Assembly (NCBI GenBank): GCA_038117225.1
Contig: JAYOFM010000001.1
Location: forward strand, 1-64,000
Length of the DNA stretch: 64,000 bases
DNA from: JAYOFM01 sp038117225
GTDB taxonomy: Bacteria > Pseudomonadota > Alphaproteobacteria > Rhodospirillales > Casp-alpha2
Direction of reading: 5' to 3'
The notes below the pieces were generated by a model. It had not been told where the DNA came from. It ran no database searches and was given only the letters and a program-made list of their open reading frames with translations. The position numbers and the translations under genes were made by a program. Numbering within the stretch: the stretch's first letter is position 1; each line of letters starts with the position of its first letter. Shown in pieces: positions 1-8,230 of this stretch.

Positions 1-53
1 AAAACCGGTTATGAACTAACAATGGGATTGGAGCACTTCGTGGGGGCTGCTCA
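1..53. mobile_element. Probable terminus of an IS3-type insertion sequence (partial)
   Basis: Read on the minus strand, this stretch begins TGAGCAGCCCCCACGAAG exactly where the LolA-like reading frame at 51-407 is cut off. A terminus beginning TG, followed by a run of C, resembles the ends of IS3-family elements (5'-TG...CA-3'). The transposase would lie left of the window and cannot be seen. The identification rests on the abrupt loss of a conserved protein plus the TG/CA end, so it is an inference. Confidence 0.35.
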
Positions 54-407
54 GTCGTCGGGGTCGAGAATCTTGGCGTGCGACAACAGCGCCGTGCCGT
101 CGATATCGGCCGGGCTGGAAAACACCAGCAGGCTCTTGTCGCCAACATCCTCGTCCGGCACCTCAAGGGTTCTGATTTCCAGATCCCGGCTGGATTCCTG
201 TCCGGCCTTGTTACGCAACACCATCTTTAGCTTCACCCGACTGTCCTTGAAGCCGCGGTCGGAGCGGTCACTGCGCGCGGCGACGGCGAAACCTTTTTCT
301 GCGGCTGTTTCCGCGGCCGCGGGTTCACCAAGGGCGAGAGCGGCCGCCAAAGCGACGAGCGCGAACGAAATCGCCCTAGGCCGCATGCTTGAGCGGTTGA
401 GTCTCAT
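51..407 (-). pseudogene. Truncated outer-membrane lipoprotein-sorting (LolA-like) protein, partner of the RND exporter
   Basis: This is a 118-residue product with an N-terminal signal peptide (about residues 1-29, ending PAAAE) and the start of the LolA-like domain that commonly follows MMPL/RND exporter genes (GFKDSRVKLKMVLRNKAGQ, then LLVFSSPADIDGTALL). Members of this family are usually about 240-260 residues. Here the frame stops at LDPDD, just before the conserved segment expected to continue with a WLYLP-like motif, so roughly half the protein is missing. A good AAGGAG site precedes the ATG at 407, and the start overlaps the exporter stop by 32 bp, which suggests translational coupling. 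The intact protein would be periplasmic and help an exporter move lipid or lipoprotein-like cargo. The truncated form is probably non-functional. Confidence 0.7.
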
Positions 408-2781
408 GGTCTTCTCCTTTCTTGAATTTGGAACCGGCCACCAGAAGGGCCGGCAGGATGAGGAAATCGAACAGCAACGCGATGATGATGGCGATCGCGG
501 TGAGCAGTCCCATCTCGGCGTTGATCTTGAAGGTGGACGCGGCGAGCACGGCGAAGCCGGCGGCCAGAATCGCCGTCGTCGTGACGATGGCGAGCCCAAC
601 CGTGGCGAAGGCATAGCGAACGGCGTCCGATGCATCCAAGCCTTTCTCGCGCCGCGCCCGCAGGTACTTAGTGAGGAAGTGGACCGTATCATCGACGACG
701 ATGCCGAGCGCCGTGGCGGTGACCGTCGCCGCCGCCATGCCGACCTGACCCACCAGCAGCGCCCATAACCCGAAGGTCATAAGGATGGGTACCGCATTGG
801 GAATGATGCTGACAGCGCCCAGCGTGAAACTGCGCAGCGCGAAGGCCATGATCAGACCAATGACGACGACGGCGATGACGTTACCGCGCAGCATGCTTTC
901 GATATTGCGCTGTGAGATATAGGAGAACATGACCATGGCTCCGGTGGCGGGCGTGTGCATGTAGCGCGGCAGATTGGCCGCCATCCACGTTTCGGCTCGC
1001 TTGAGGAATTCCCGCGTGGCGATGGTCGACAGTTCCTGGATAGTGACGGTGACGCGGGTCGCCGCTTTGTCGATATTGATGCGGTCATTGAGATCAAGCC
1101 CGTAGGGCAGCGACAGTTCGTAGAGCAACAGATATTGCGCCGCCAGATCGCGCTCACCGGGCAGGCGGTAGAACGCGTCGTCGTCGGCGTTCATATTCTT
1201 GTTCAATCGCTTGATGATATCGGTGTAGCTGTAGACGTGCTCGACTTCGGGCTGGGCGCGCATCCATTCGGTGAAAGCGGCCAGGCGTGTGAGGTATTCC
1301 GGTTCGCTGATGCCGCCGGCGTTCTTTCCCTTCAACGAATATTCCAACAGGTAAATGCCGGTCAGGTGTTGCATGCCGAATTCGGCATCGCCGCGAAACG
1401 GAATGCGATGGTCGAAGTACTTGACGAACTCGTCGTTCAGTTCGACCCGGGGCACCATGGCGATGAGGGCGATGGCGATGGCGCCGCCGGCGAGCAGGAT
1501 GGCCTTGTAGCGGCGAATGACGAACTCGGCGAGACCGTCCATGACGCGCATGCCCCACGTCGGCGCGACATCGGCGGGCGCGGTCTTTAACGGCATCAGG
1601 CTGAGCACGGCTGGCAGGAAGGCGAGCGAGAACAGCCACGCCCAACCGATGCCCATGGCGGTGATGTTGCCGAGGTGCCAGAACGGCGGCGAATCTGAAA
1701 AATTGAGACTGAGGAAACCGACGATGGTGGTAACCGATGTGATGGTGACGGCCAGGAAGTTGATGCGGATAGCTTCGATCAGGGCCTCGATCTTGGAAAA
1801 GCCATCGCGCAGGGCGGCGCGGAAGCTGACCATGATGTGCACGCTGTCGGCGATGGCGAGGGTTAGGATGATGGTCGGCGCGGTGACGGAAATCGGCGTC
1901 AGCTTGATGCCCAGGTAACCCGCCAAGCCCATGGCGGCGGCGGTCGAGAAGCCGATCACCAACAGCGTTGCCATGGTCGCCGCCAGTGAGCGAAAAGCCA
2001 TCACCATGAACAGAATGAGGATGCCGTACATCACCGGGATCAGTGTACCCACGTCCCTGATGCCGGCCTCGGCGAAGGCGTTGTTCAACATGGAGACGCC
2101 GGTCAGCACGATCGTCGCGTCCGGCACCAGCGGCTGCACGGCGGCGACGATGGCGCGTGCCTTGGCGACTGCTTCCGGTACTTCGTTCAGGCTTTTCTCC
2201 GGATATTGCAGGGTGACGTTGATGCCGGTGGTGTCGGCATTGGCGTCCAGCAGGTTGCCACGCAACAACGGCTCGGCGAGCGCGATGGCGCGCCTTTTCG
2301 CCAACTCGCCCGGCGACAGGTTCTTGCCGTCGCGGATCAGGTCCTCGACGGTCAATTCATCTCCGTTGGCCCAGGTATGCTGGAAGTTGGTGATTGAATC
2401 GACGCGGATGGCGAAGGGAATCTTCCATGCCTCGGCGGTGATCCGTTCCACCGCGTCGGCGACGGCGGGGCTGAACACCTGGCCGTCCCTTGGCTTGACC
2501 ACGAACAGGATGTTGTCGTTTTTGGTATAGGTCGCCTGGAAATTCTCGAAGGCGCGGAGCTCCGGATTTTCCTGGCTGAAAAACACCCGATAGTTGTTGG
2601 AAAATTCCAGAAAGCGTCCGCCCGATGCCGCCGCGACGACCAGCATCAATGATGCCGTGATGACCAACCAGCGAAAGCGCACCACGGTGCGGGCGAGAGT
2701 GACGGCGAAGCGATCGGACGCGGTCGAGGTGGTACCGTCGGCGCCGCGCGCCGATGGCCGTGTTTCAAGTGCGGTGTTCAT
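376..2781 (-). CDS. RND superfamily exporter (MMPL domains)
   Basis: This 801-residue inner-membrane protein has the layout of a hydrophobe/amphiphile RND exporter: one N-terminal transmembrane helix, a large periplasmic domain, a block of membrane helices at about residues 220-400, a second periplasmic domain, and a final helix block near 640-790. The segment GIVVDDTVHFLTKY in the second block matches the charged helix-4 motif used for proton coupling in the MMPL family. I chose the ATG at 2781 because ACGAGG lies upstream; an in-frame ATG at 2805 lacks a ribosome site. The gene follows the TetR gene on the same strand, with an operator-like palindrome in the gap, so it is probably repressed by that regulator. 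Its substrate is unknown. Confidence 0.85.
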   Translation of the reverse strand: MNTALETRPSARGADGTTSTASDRFAVTLARTVVRFRWLVITASLMLVVAAASGGRFLEFSNNYRVFFSQENPELRAFENFQATYTKNDNILFVVKPRDGQVFSPAVADAVERITAEAWKIPFAIRVDSITNFQHTWANGDELTVEDLIRDGKNLSPGELAKRRAIALAEPLLRGNLLDANADTTGINVTLQYPEKSLNEVPEAVAKARAIVAAVQPLVPDATIVLTGVSMLNNAFAEAGIRDVGTLIPVMYGILILFMVMAFRSLAATMATLLVIGFSTAAAMGLAGYLGIKLTPISVTAPTIILTLAIADSVHIMVSFRAALRDGFSKIEALIEAIRINFLAVTITSVTTIVGFLSLNFSDSPPFWHLGNITAMGIGWAWLFSLAFLPAVLSLMPLKTAPADVAPTWGMRVMDGLAEFVIRRYKAILLAGGAIAIALIAMVPRVELNDEFVKYFDHRIPFRGDAEFGMQHLTGIYLLEYSLKGKNAGGISEPEYLTRLAAFTEWMRAQPEVEHVYSYTDIIKRLNKNMNADDDAFYRLPGERDLAAQYLLLYELSLPYGLDLNDRINIDKAATRVTVTIQELSTIATREFLKRAETWMAANLPRYMHTPATGAMVMFSYISQRNIESMLRGNVIAVVVIGLIMAFALRSFTLGAVSIIPNAVPILMTFGLWALLVGQVGMAAATVTATALGIVVDDTVHFLTKYLRARREKGLDASDAVRYAFATVGLAIVTTTAILAAGFAVLAASTFKINAEMGLLTAIAIIIALLFDFLILPALLVAGSKFKKGEDHETQPLKHAA

Positions 2782-2809
2782 GTTGGCTCGATCCTCGTTG
2801 GGCATTTTT

Positions 2810-2825
2810 CAGAACATTTATTCTG
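2810..2825. promoter_or_regulatory. TetR-type operator palindrome upstream of the exporter
   Basis: CAGAACATTTATTCTG is an inverted repeat (CAGAA/TTCTG) between the TetR gene and the exporter start. It matches the palindrome at 3438-3453 at 15 of 16 positions, which points to the same protein binding both. Confidence 0.65.
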
Positions 2826-2844
2826 TTTAATGGCAAAAAAAACT

Positions 2845-3432
2845 TCAGACGCGGTCAAGAACCTTAAGCGCGGTGCGTACATAGGCGGTCATGCGGTCCG
2901 CCCCGGTCCCGCCACGGGCCATCACCGCGAGGCCCTGCAGAATGCCGGAAAAGTAGATGCCCGTGTCGGCGGCATCGAGTTCCGGCGCGATATCGCCGTC
3001 GGCCTGGCCATTGCGGATCGCGGTGGCGAACACGTCGCCGACCTCGGCATAAAATTCGCGAAGCTTGTCGGCAATTTCGTCATCATGCGGCGTCCGCTCG
3101 GTCATCGCGTTGCAGATCATGCAGCCATTGGCGGCCATGGGTGTTCCGGCGAGGGCGAGTAAGCTATCGAAATAGGCGACGATGGCGGCGCGCCCGGCCC
3201 GCTCGCCACGCAGGGGCGCCTGCAACGTGGCCCTCATCTGCCGCGCGAATTGGTCGAGCGCCTTGTCGAACAGGGCGCGTTTGTCGCCGAAAGTTCCGTA
3301 GAGTCCATAGCGGCTGACCCCGGTTTCGGCGACCAGATCCTCCATCGACGTCTCGGCATAGCCGTTGCGCCAGAAAACCTGAACGACCTTGTTGAGAGCC
3401 TCTTCCGGCTCGAATTCCCGTGTGCGTGCCAT
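2845..3432 (-). CDS. TetR/AcrR family transcriptional repressor
   Basis: This 195-residue regulator has an N-terminal TetR helix-turn-helix (about residues 8-52, TSMEDLVAETGVSRYGLYGTF) and an all-helical C-terminal ligand domain containing MICNAMTE. It most likely represses its own gene and the downstream exporter, since near-identical palindromes lie just before each. The promoter fit places transcription initiation at or next to the ATG, and no Shine-Dalgarno sequence precedes it, so the message may be leaderless. The inducer is unknown; many neighbouring TetR/RND pairs respond to hydrophobic compounds. Confidence 0.88.
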   Translation of the reverse strand: MARTREFEPEEALNKVVQVFWRNGYAETSMEDLVAETGVSRYGLYGTFGDKRALFDKALDQFARQMRATLQAPLRGERAGRAAIVAYFDSLLALAGTPMAANGCMICNAMTERTPHDDEIADKLREFYAEVGDVFATAIRNGQADGDIAPELDAADTGIYFSGILQGLAVMARGGTGADRMTAYVRTALKVLDRV

Positions 3433-3437
3433 AATAA

Positions 3438-3453
3438 CAGAATATTTATTCTG
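3438..3453. promoter_or_regulatory. TetR-type operator overlapping the tetR promoter
   Basis: CAGAATATTTATTCTG is an inverted repeat lying 5 bp before the TetR start codon. It covers the proposed -10 element, so bound repressor would block RNA polymerase. It is the partner of the site at 2810-2825. Confidence 0.7.
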
Positions 3454-3466
3454 AAATAGATGTCAA
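3439..3466 (-). promoter_or_regulatory. Sigma-70 promoter of the tetR-exporter operon
   Basis: On the minus strand a perfect TTGACA (3461-3466) is followed after 16 bp by TATTCT (3439-3444). Initiation about 7 bp downstream falls at the A of the TetR ATG (3432), which predicts a leaderless transcript. Confidence 0.5.
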
Positions 3467-3515
3467 GTGTGCTGACGCGCGAAGGCGTTCGGGCCGTCTC
3501 GGACGCGGGAAGGGC

Positions 3516-3944
3516 TTATTCGCCGGGGAAGGTGACGGGCACCGGATCGGCCTTGATGCGGGCGGCTTCCGGATTTTCGACCTCGGGATCCATTTTTTCC
3601 GTCAGATAGCGTACGACGCCGGGCTGATACTCGTCGCGGATATTGGACCAGGTGACGAAAAGGCCGCCGCGCTTCTCATAATCCATGATCTCGTCGGAAT
3701 CCAATACACCCTCGATGGCGCCGGCCAAGTCACGGGTGCGATCGATATAGACCCAACGCGGCTGTACGCCGGAATGCCAGATAACGAAAACCCCGGAAAC
3801 ACCTTCCAGGCCCTCGTCGCGGGCTTCGAACAGGCTAAGCTTGTGAAATTTGCCACGCTTGTTGCGCGCCCACTTCGGATCCGATGGCGTCGCATTGGCG
3901 GCGATCGTTGGTGACTTGTCTTTCTTGCTGCCAAACCAGCCCAT
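3516..3944 (-). CDS. Conserved hypothetical protein
   Basis: This 142-residue soluble protein is not assigned to a family. It starts MGWFGSKKDKS, has a basic linker, then a compact domain (about residues 30-125) with SGVFVIWHSGVQPRWVYI and GLFVTWSNI. The order of hydrophobic strands, with a glycine-valine strand followed by a WVYI strand and a helix, faintly recalls a GIY-YIG-like fold, but no catalytic residues support a nuclease. There is no signal peptide or membrane segment. It is divergent from the methyltransferase gene with a 53-bp spacer. Confidence 0.6.
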   Translation of the reverse strand: MGWFGSKKDKSPTIAANATPSDPKWARNKRGKFHKLSLFEARDEGLEGVSGVFVIWHSGVQPRWVYIDRTRDLAGAIEGVLDSDEIMDYEKRGGLFVTWSNIRDEYQPGVVRYLTEKMDPEVENPEAARIKADPVPVTFPGE

Positions 3945-3997
3945 GAACTACCCCCTCGAACTTTTCCATTTCCGCGCGGTCGCGGAATCGGTCTACC

Positions 3998-4600
3998 GTG
4001 AACTGGATATCAGGAATTTCTTGCGAAATATTTAACGGGGCAGGATCGCATACAATCATAATTGAAACAATCACCCTCGCCGGCGCCCTATTGACCATCG
4101 TCCTGATCGGCGCATGGACCGTGCGAACCGGCGTGCCGCCACTGCCGACGACGCCGGGCGTGCGGCACACGATCCACGGCATGCTGCCGCGTGATGTAAC
4201 CGGCACGATCGTCGACCTTGGATCGGGGTGGGGTGGCCTCGCGCGGATGCTGGCGCGCCGCTATCCGGATCGCCCCGTCATCGGTTACGAGTTGTCGCCG
4301 ATCCCCTTCTTCGTGGCGAGAATCTGGCAGGCGCTGATTCCGCAAGGCAACCTGCAGTATCACCGCGTCGACTTCATGAGCGTGGATCTATCCGACGTGG
4401 GGCTCGTCGCGTGTTTTTTGTACCCAGGCGCCATGGCGACCCTGGAGCCGAAGCTGGCGCGGGAACTGTGCTCCGGCGCGCGCGTTGTCTCGAACTTTTT
4501 CGCCCTGCCGCGCCGCCAGGCGACCGAAACCCGGACCGCACCCGATCTGTGGTCGAGTCCCGTTTATATGTATGTTTATGGTGACCGGGAAGGACGATAG
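3998..4600 (+). CDS. Membrane-anchored class I SAM-dependent methyltransferase
   Basis: This product of about 200 residues has one N-terminal hydrophobic segment (about residues 20-40) and then a Rossmann methyltransferase core. The glycine-rich SAM motif is VDLGSGWGG, followed by an acidic strand end in IGYELSP. A helix after the SAM motif and the downstream strand LVACFLYPGAM fit small methyltransferases of unknown substrate. The start is uncertain: the ATG at 3998 has no clear ribosome site, and a G-rich AGGA sequence lies further inside the frame. It ends 8 bp from the convergent aminopeptidase gene. Confidence 0.65.
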   Translation: MNWISGISCEIFNGAGSHTIIIETITLAGALLTIVLIGAWTVRTGVPPLPTTPGVRHTIHGMLPRDVTGTIVDLGSGWGGLARMLARRYPDRPVIGYELSPIPFFVARIWQALIPQGNLQYHRVDFMSVDLSDVGLVACFLYPGAMATLEPKLARELCSGARVVSNFFALPRRQATETRTAPDLWSSPVYMYVYGDREGR

Positions 4601-4608
4601 ATCAGCGC

Positions 4609-6429
4609 TCAATCCTTGATCGGCGCCGTTACTTTTTTCAGCCACGACCGGGTTGCCTTGTCGACAAGGGGGCCGAGTTCGCGGGCCACGCGTTTATGGT
4701 AGTCGTTTAGCCAGACACGTTCGCCGTCGGTCAGCAACGATGCGTCGATCAGCGCGCGATCAATCGGCGCCAGGGTCAGAGTCTCCAAAGCCAGCATGGC
4801 CCGTTCCGCGCCCTTCAGGGGTTTTGCGGCGGTGACCACGACGAGATTTTCGATGCGAATTCCATAGGCGCCGGTCTTGTAGTAGCCGGGTTCGTTGGAG
4901 ACCACCATGCCCGGCTCCAGCGCCACGCCGCCGCCGGCCTTGGAAATCCGCTGCGGTCCTTCGTGAACGCCGAGAAAGCTGCCGACCCCATGCCCGGTGC
5001 CGTGGTCGTAGTCAACATCGGCATCCCACAGGGCGGACCGGGCCAGCGTGTCCAACTGCCCGCCGCTGGTGCCGACGGGAAAACGCGCCCGGGCGATGGC
5101 GATGTGGCCCTTGAGCACGCGGGTGAAGCGGTCGCGCATTTCCTTCGTCGGCTTGCCGATGGCGACGGTGCGGGTCACGTCGGTGGTGCCGTCGGGATAC
5201 TGCCCGCCCGAATCGAGCAGGAACAATTCACCCCGGCCAAGGCGCCGATCACTGGCGGCGTCGGCCCGGTAATGCACGATGGCGCCGTTGGGGCCGGACC
5301 CGGCGATGGTCGGAAAGCTTGGTCCTCGATAGAGCGTATCCTCGGCGCGGAAGGCATCCAGCCGCTCTGCGGCGGCGATCTCGCTCAGCGCGCCCTTCGG
5401 CGCGGTCACCGCCAACCAGGCGAGGAAGCGCGTCAGCGCGGCGCCATCGCGCACATGGGCGGCACGCGTGCCGGCGATTTCGGTGGCGTTCTTACAGGCC
5501 TTCGGGTGCTGACAGGGGTCGGGCCTATCGATGACGGCGGCACCGGCGGATTGCAGCCGGCCGGCGATCCACGCCGGCGTGGTTTCCGGATGAATGGCGA
5601 CCCGTGCCTTGGCGCGGCCGAGCAGGTCGAGCGAGTGGCCAAGGGCGTCGGGTGGCATAACGCGCACGCCCTTGCCAAAATGGCGCACCAGCTTGGCGTC
5701 CATCTTTTGCGGCGCCAGGAACAGATCGACGCGGGCGTCGTCGTATAACAGGGCGAACGACAGCGGTAACGGCGAGAATGGCACGTCGCCGCCGCGCACG
5801 TTCAACAGCCAGGCAATGGAATCCGGCGCCGACAGCACCACCGTGCGCACGCCGTCGGCGACGAGCCGGACGGCCAAGCGCTTGCGTTTCGATACCGCCG
5901 TCTCGCCGGCGTATTTGACCGGATGCGGAAACACGGGCGCCGTCGGTGGCGCCGGGCGGTCGCGCCACACCGCGTCGATGGGATTGCCGGTGACGGCGAC
6001 CAGCTCGGCGCCGGCGCGTTCAACGTCGCGTTGCAGCCGCGTCAGTTGCACCGGCGTGTGCAGCCAGGCGTCATAGCCGAGCCGATTACCCGGTTTCAGG
6101 TGCGCGCGCAGCCAATCGGCCGGCGGTTGTTCACTGACGTGGCGGCGGTCGTACAGATCGCCCGAAACCTCGGTCTTCACCTGTAGCGTATAGCGGCCGT
6201 CAACGAACACGGCGGCGTGCTCGCTCAATACGATGGCCATGCCCGCGGAACCGGAAAACCCGGTCAGCCAGGCCAGCCGTTCCGATGATGGCGCGATGTA
6301 TTCGCCCTGATGCTCGTCGGCTTTCGGCACGATGAAGCCGGCCAGACCTTGACGCCGCAGTTCCGCGCGCAGGGCTTGAAGCCGCATTGCCGCATCGGGG
6401 ACGGTCGAATGATCGGGGCGCGTATCCAT
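4609..6429 (-). CDS. pepP: Aminopeptidase P family protein (Xaa-Pro aminopeptidase, M24B)
   Basis: This 606-residue cytoplasmic enzyme removes N-terminal residues preceding proline. Two creatinase-like N-terminal domains (about residues 10-300) precede the pita-bread metallopeptidase domain. The expected dinuclear-metal ligands can be read: the aspartates in LLDSGGQYPDGTTDVTRT, the histidine region HGTGHGVGSFLGVHEGP, and the glutamates in NEPGYYKTGAYGIRIENL. Its length fits the large three-domain aminopeptidase P form. I placed the start at the ATG at 6429; a longer in-frame extension upstream has no family similarity. The gene symbol is by function only. Confidence 0.88.
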   Translation of the reverse strand: MDTRPDHSTVPDAAMRLQALRAELRRQGLAGFIVPKADEHQGEYIAPSSERLAWLTGFSGSAGMAIVLSEHAAVFVDGRYTLQVKTEVSGDLYDRRHVSEQPPADWLRAHLKPGNRLGYDAWLHTPVQLTRLQRDVERAGAELVAVTGNPIDAVWRDRPAPPTAPVFPHPVKYAGETAVSKRKRLAVRLVADGVRTVVLSAPDSIAWLLNVRGGDVPFSPLPLSFALLYDDARVDLFLAPQKMDAKLVRHFGKGVRVMPPDALGHSLDLLGRAKARVAIHPETTPAWIAGRLQSAGAAVIDRPDPCQHPKACKNATEIAGTRAAHVRDGAALTRFLAWLAVTAPKGALSEIAAAERLDAFRAEDTLYRGPSFPTIAGSGPNGAIVHYRADAASDRRLGRGELFLLDSGGQYPDGTTDVTRTVAIGKPTKEMRDRFTRVLKGHIAIARARFPVGTSGGQLDTLARSALWDADVDYDHGTGHGVGSFLGVHEGPQRISKAGGGVALEPGMVVSNEPGYYKTGAYGIRIENLVVVTAAKPLKGAERAMLALETLTLAPIDRALIDASLLTDGERVWLNDYHKRVARELGPLVDKATRSWLKKVTAPIKD

Positions 6430-6521
6430 GGCCCAGAAGCTATGGATCGTGTTCCGCAACGGCAAGCGGAAACATCGCCGGGGCCGCCGTTGCGACGACC
6501 AAATCGCCATGCATAAAATGC

Positions 6522-6540
6522 AATGCTGCGCTGCAATAAA
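6522..6540. promoter_or_regulatory. TGC-rich element, possible PhaR box
   Basis: AATGCTGCGCTGCAATAAA matches the element at 43968-43986 in the phaR upstream spacer at 16 of 19 positions. PhaR repressors of PHA-storing bacteria are known to bind TGC-rich sites of the CTGC-N3/4-GCA type. It sits between the divergent aminopeptidase and DUF1127 genes and could act on either. Confidence 0.4.
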
Positions 6541-6606
6541 CCCACTTCAGGCGGACCGCGGATAGGCCTATGTCAGGTCCGAGAGACGGCACCGACGACA
6601 ACGCGC

Positions 6607-6642
6607 CAGACAATTGGTCAGACAATCGGCCAGGAAATTGGA
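6607..6642 (+). repeat. Three imperfect 12-bp tandem repeats
   Basis: CAGACAATTGGT, CAGACAATCGGC and CAGGAAATTGGA follow one another directly. They lie in the leader of the DUF1127 gene, about 60 bp before its start. An upstream in-frame ATG at 6570 would translate them as Asn-Trp-rich repeats, but that start has no good ribosome site. Confidence 0.5.
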
Positions 6643-6704
6643 TAGTCAAAACGACGCGCTGCGACCCTGCCATATCGCCAACACAAGAAGGATGGAGCGA
6701 TATC

Positions 6705-7046
6705 ATGACGCCCTACGACAGCAGCAAAAACGCCGTTCGTTTGCACGACGCGCAAGGTAACCCCGACACCCTGACCCGCTTCGGCGCCGAATCCCATGCA
6801 TTCGCCGATCTGACCCAATTCGTTATCCGCGCGATTGGGGCGGTAGGCATCTGGTACAAGACCCGCGCCCTCGCCAGGCAGTTGAACGAGATGGATGACC
6901 GCATGCTCGCGGACATCGGCATGCAGCGCTACCAGATCAATGATTTCATCGCTGGCCGTTTCCCCGGCACGGCGACCAAGCCGGCGGCCATTCACGCCCC
7001 GGCGACGGATCATCGCCACGACGACGATCTGCCACTCGCCGCGTAA
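6705..7046 (+). CDS. DUF1127 domain protein
   Basis: This 113-residue small protein carries the DUF1127 (YjiS-like) motif in its middle: ARQLNEMDDRMLADIGMQRY. The arginine-rich helix of this family is linked in some alphaproteobacteria to RNA binding and phosphate, carbon or stress responses. The histidine- and aspartate-rich tail is not conserved. I chose the ATG at 6705 because GGAG lies 7 bp upstream; the frame is open from 6570. A rho-independent terminator follows at 7100. The promoter region holds a possible PhaR box and a 12-bp tandem repeat. Confidence 0.8.
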   Translation: MTPYDSSKNAVRLHDAQGNPDTLTRFGAESHAFADLTQFVIRAIGAVGIWYKTRALARQLNEMDDRMLADIGMQRYQINDFIAGRFPGTATKPAAIHAPATDHRHDDDLPLAA

Positions 7047-7099
7047 GGGTTGCGCGCCAGATGCGCCCTAAACCGACCCGATAATTTATTCGGAAGATC

Positions 7100-7133
7100 G
7101 GCGGCGTCCTCAAAAGACGCCGCCGTTTTCTTT
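7100..7133 (+). terminator. Rho-independent terminator after the DUF1127 gene
   Basis: The stem GGCGGCGTC (7100-7108) pairs perfectly with GACGCCGCC (7116-7124) around a 7-nt loop and is followed by GTTTTCTTT. Confidence 0.85.
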
Positions 7134-7473
7134 ATGCCTTCTTCTCGTCCGCCTTCATCGGCCGGTAGCCCTTGTACTTCATGCAGGTTTCGAAGTAGGC
7201 GCGGCTTCGTTTTTTGGCCTCGAACTTGCTGACGTCCCCTTCGAGACCGCTATAGAAATCAATACCCGCGCGTGGGCGTTCAGCCTCGCGGAACAGGTAT
7301 TCCTTTTCTGCCTTGTTGCGCGCGCGGGATTGGCATTCCAGGGCGTCCAGTTCGGCCTGCTGGCGATCATTCGAGGAATGCTGCCAGTGCGTCGGTTTGC
7401 TGGCGCAGGCGCTCAGCATGAACACCAGCATCAACGCCACGGCCAAGAAACCATATCGGCAAGATATCTTCAT
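7132..7473 (-). CDS. Small lipoprotein of unknown function
   Basis: This 113-residue protein has a signal peptide of about 22 residues ending in a clear lipobox (LSAC), so the mature protein would be lipid-anchored at about Cys23. The remainder is charged and helical, with two cysteines (LECQ, ETCMKYKGY) that could form a disulfide. The C-terminal CMKYKGY pattern is common in short envelope lipoproteins and does not define a function. It lies downstream of the TlpA-like gene on the same strand, with 31 bp between them, so the two may be cotranscribed. Confidence 0.75.
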   Translation of the reverse strand: MKISCRYGFLAVALMLVFMLSACASKPTHWQHSSNDRQQAELDALECQSRARNKAEKEYLFREAERPRAGIDFYSGLEGDVSKFEAKKRSRAYFETCMKYKGYRPMKADEKKA

Positions 7474-7504
7474 GGTTCAGTTGTAATCGGCCGCACGGTC
7501 CGCA

Positions 7505-8188
7505 TCAACCGTGCCCGTCGCTGGCCCCGTTGAGCGCCGCGCCACCGGGCGTGGTGCCGAGGCAACGTCTGACGAACGCGTGCATGGCCGGCGAATCGTA
7601 TTTGGCGATGCCGGCGATGCGGCCGACCTCGTGGCCGGCGGCATTGATGAAAATTGTCGTCGGCAGGCCGCGCAGCTTGAAGGCACGGGCCAGCTTGCCG
7701 CCCGGATCGTGCAGACGCTCCAGATGGGCCAGCTTGTTGGAGTCGAAGAACTTGTCGATCAGTTTGAAACCGGCCCGGTCCTGCGACACGGTCAGCACGT
7801 CGATGCCGTCGCCGGCGACAACGGCGTGCAGGTTGTCGAGTTCCGGCATTTCCCGCACGCAGGGCGCGCACCAGGTGGCCCAGAAGTTCAGCACCACGCC
7901 GCGGCCGGCGTGGTCGGCCAGGGTTCGCAATGAGCCGTCGCCAAGCGCCATCGGCGCGGTCGGCAGCGGCGCTGGCGCCTCGGACGGCTGAAACGCCTGC
8001 AGTTCCTCCGAGGTGGCGCGGCAATCGGCCGCATCTCCGCTTGCATGCCACGGCTGAATGGCGACAATCGCGACAATTCCAACGACGACCAGCATCAGAC
8101 CGGTGACCAACGCAAGGCGCCACCGACGGTTTGGCCCAGGCACGGATGGCGGGACGGATGGGGGCGCTGTTGGTATCGTTGATGACAC
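7505..8188 (-). CDS. tlpA: TlpA-like thiol:disulfide oxidoreductase, membrane-anchored thioredoxin
   Basis: This 227-residue protein has one N-terminal transmembrane anchor (about residues 20-45) and a periplasmic thioredoxin domain. The active site is WATWCAPC, and the cis-proline loop is RGLPTT. Proteins of this type keep cysteines reduced in the periplasm, for example during cytochrome c or oxidase copper-site assembly. I chose a GTG start at 8188 because AAAGGAAG lies upstream and because a further extension runs through argH on the other strand. It is divergent from argH with a 42-bp spacer, a placement often seen in alphaproteobacteria. Confidence 0.85.
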   Translation of the reverse strand: MSSTIPTAPPSVPPSVPGPNRRWRLALVTGLMLVVVGIVAIVAIQPWHASGDAADCRATSEELQAFQPSEAPAPLPTAPMALGDGSLRTLADHAGRGVVLNFWATWCAPCVREMPELDNLHAVVAGDGIDVLTVSQDRAGFKLIDKFFDSNKLAHLERLHDPGGKLARAFKLRGLPTTIFINAAGHEVGRIAGIAKYDSPAMHAFVRRCLGTTPGGAALNGASDGHG

Positions 8189-8230
8189 GATCGACACTTC
8201 CTTTAACGACTTGATCCGGACACGGGCACC

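Noticed and set aside
3602..3934. A second reading frame on the 3516-3944 gene
   Set aside because: Proline/serine-rich frame-shifted translation of the same DNA; a shadow, not a gene.
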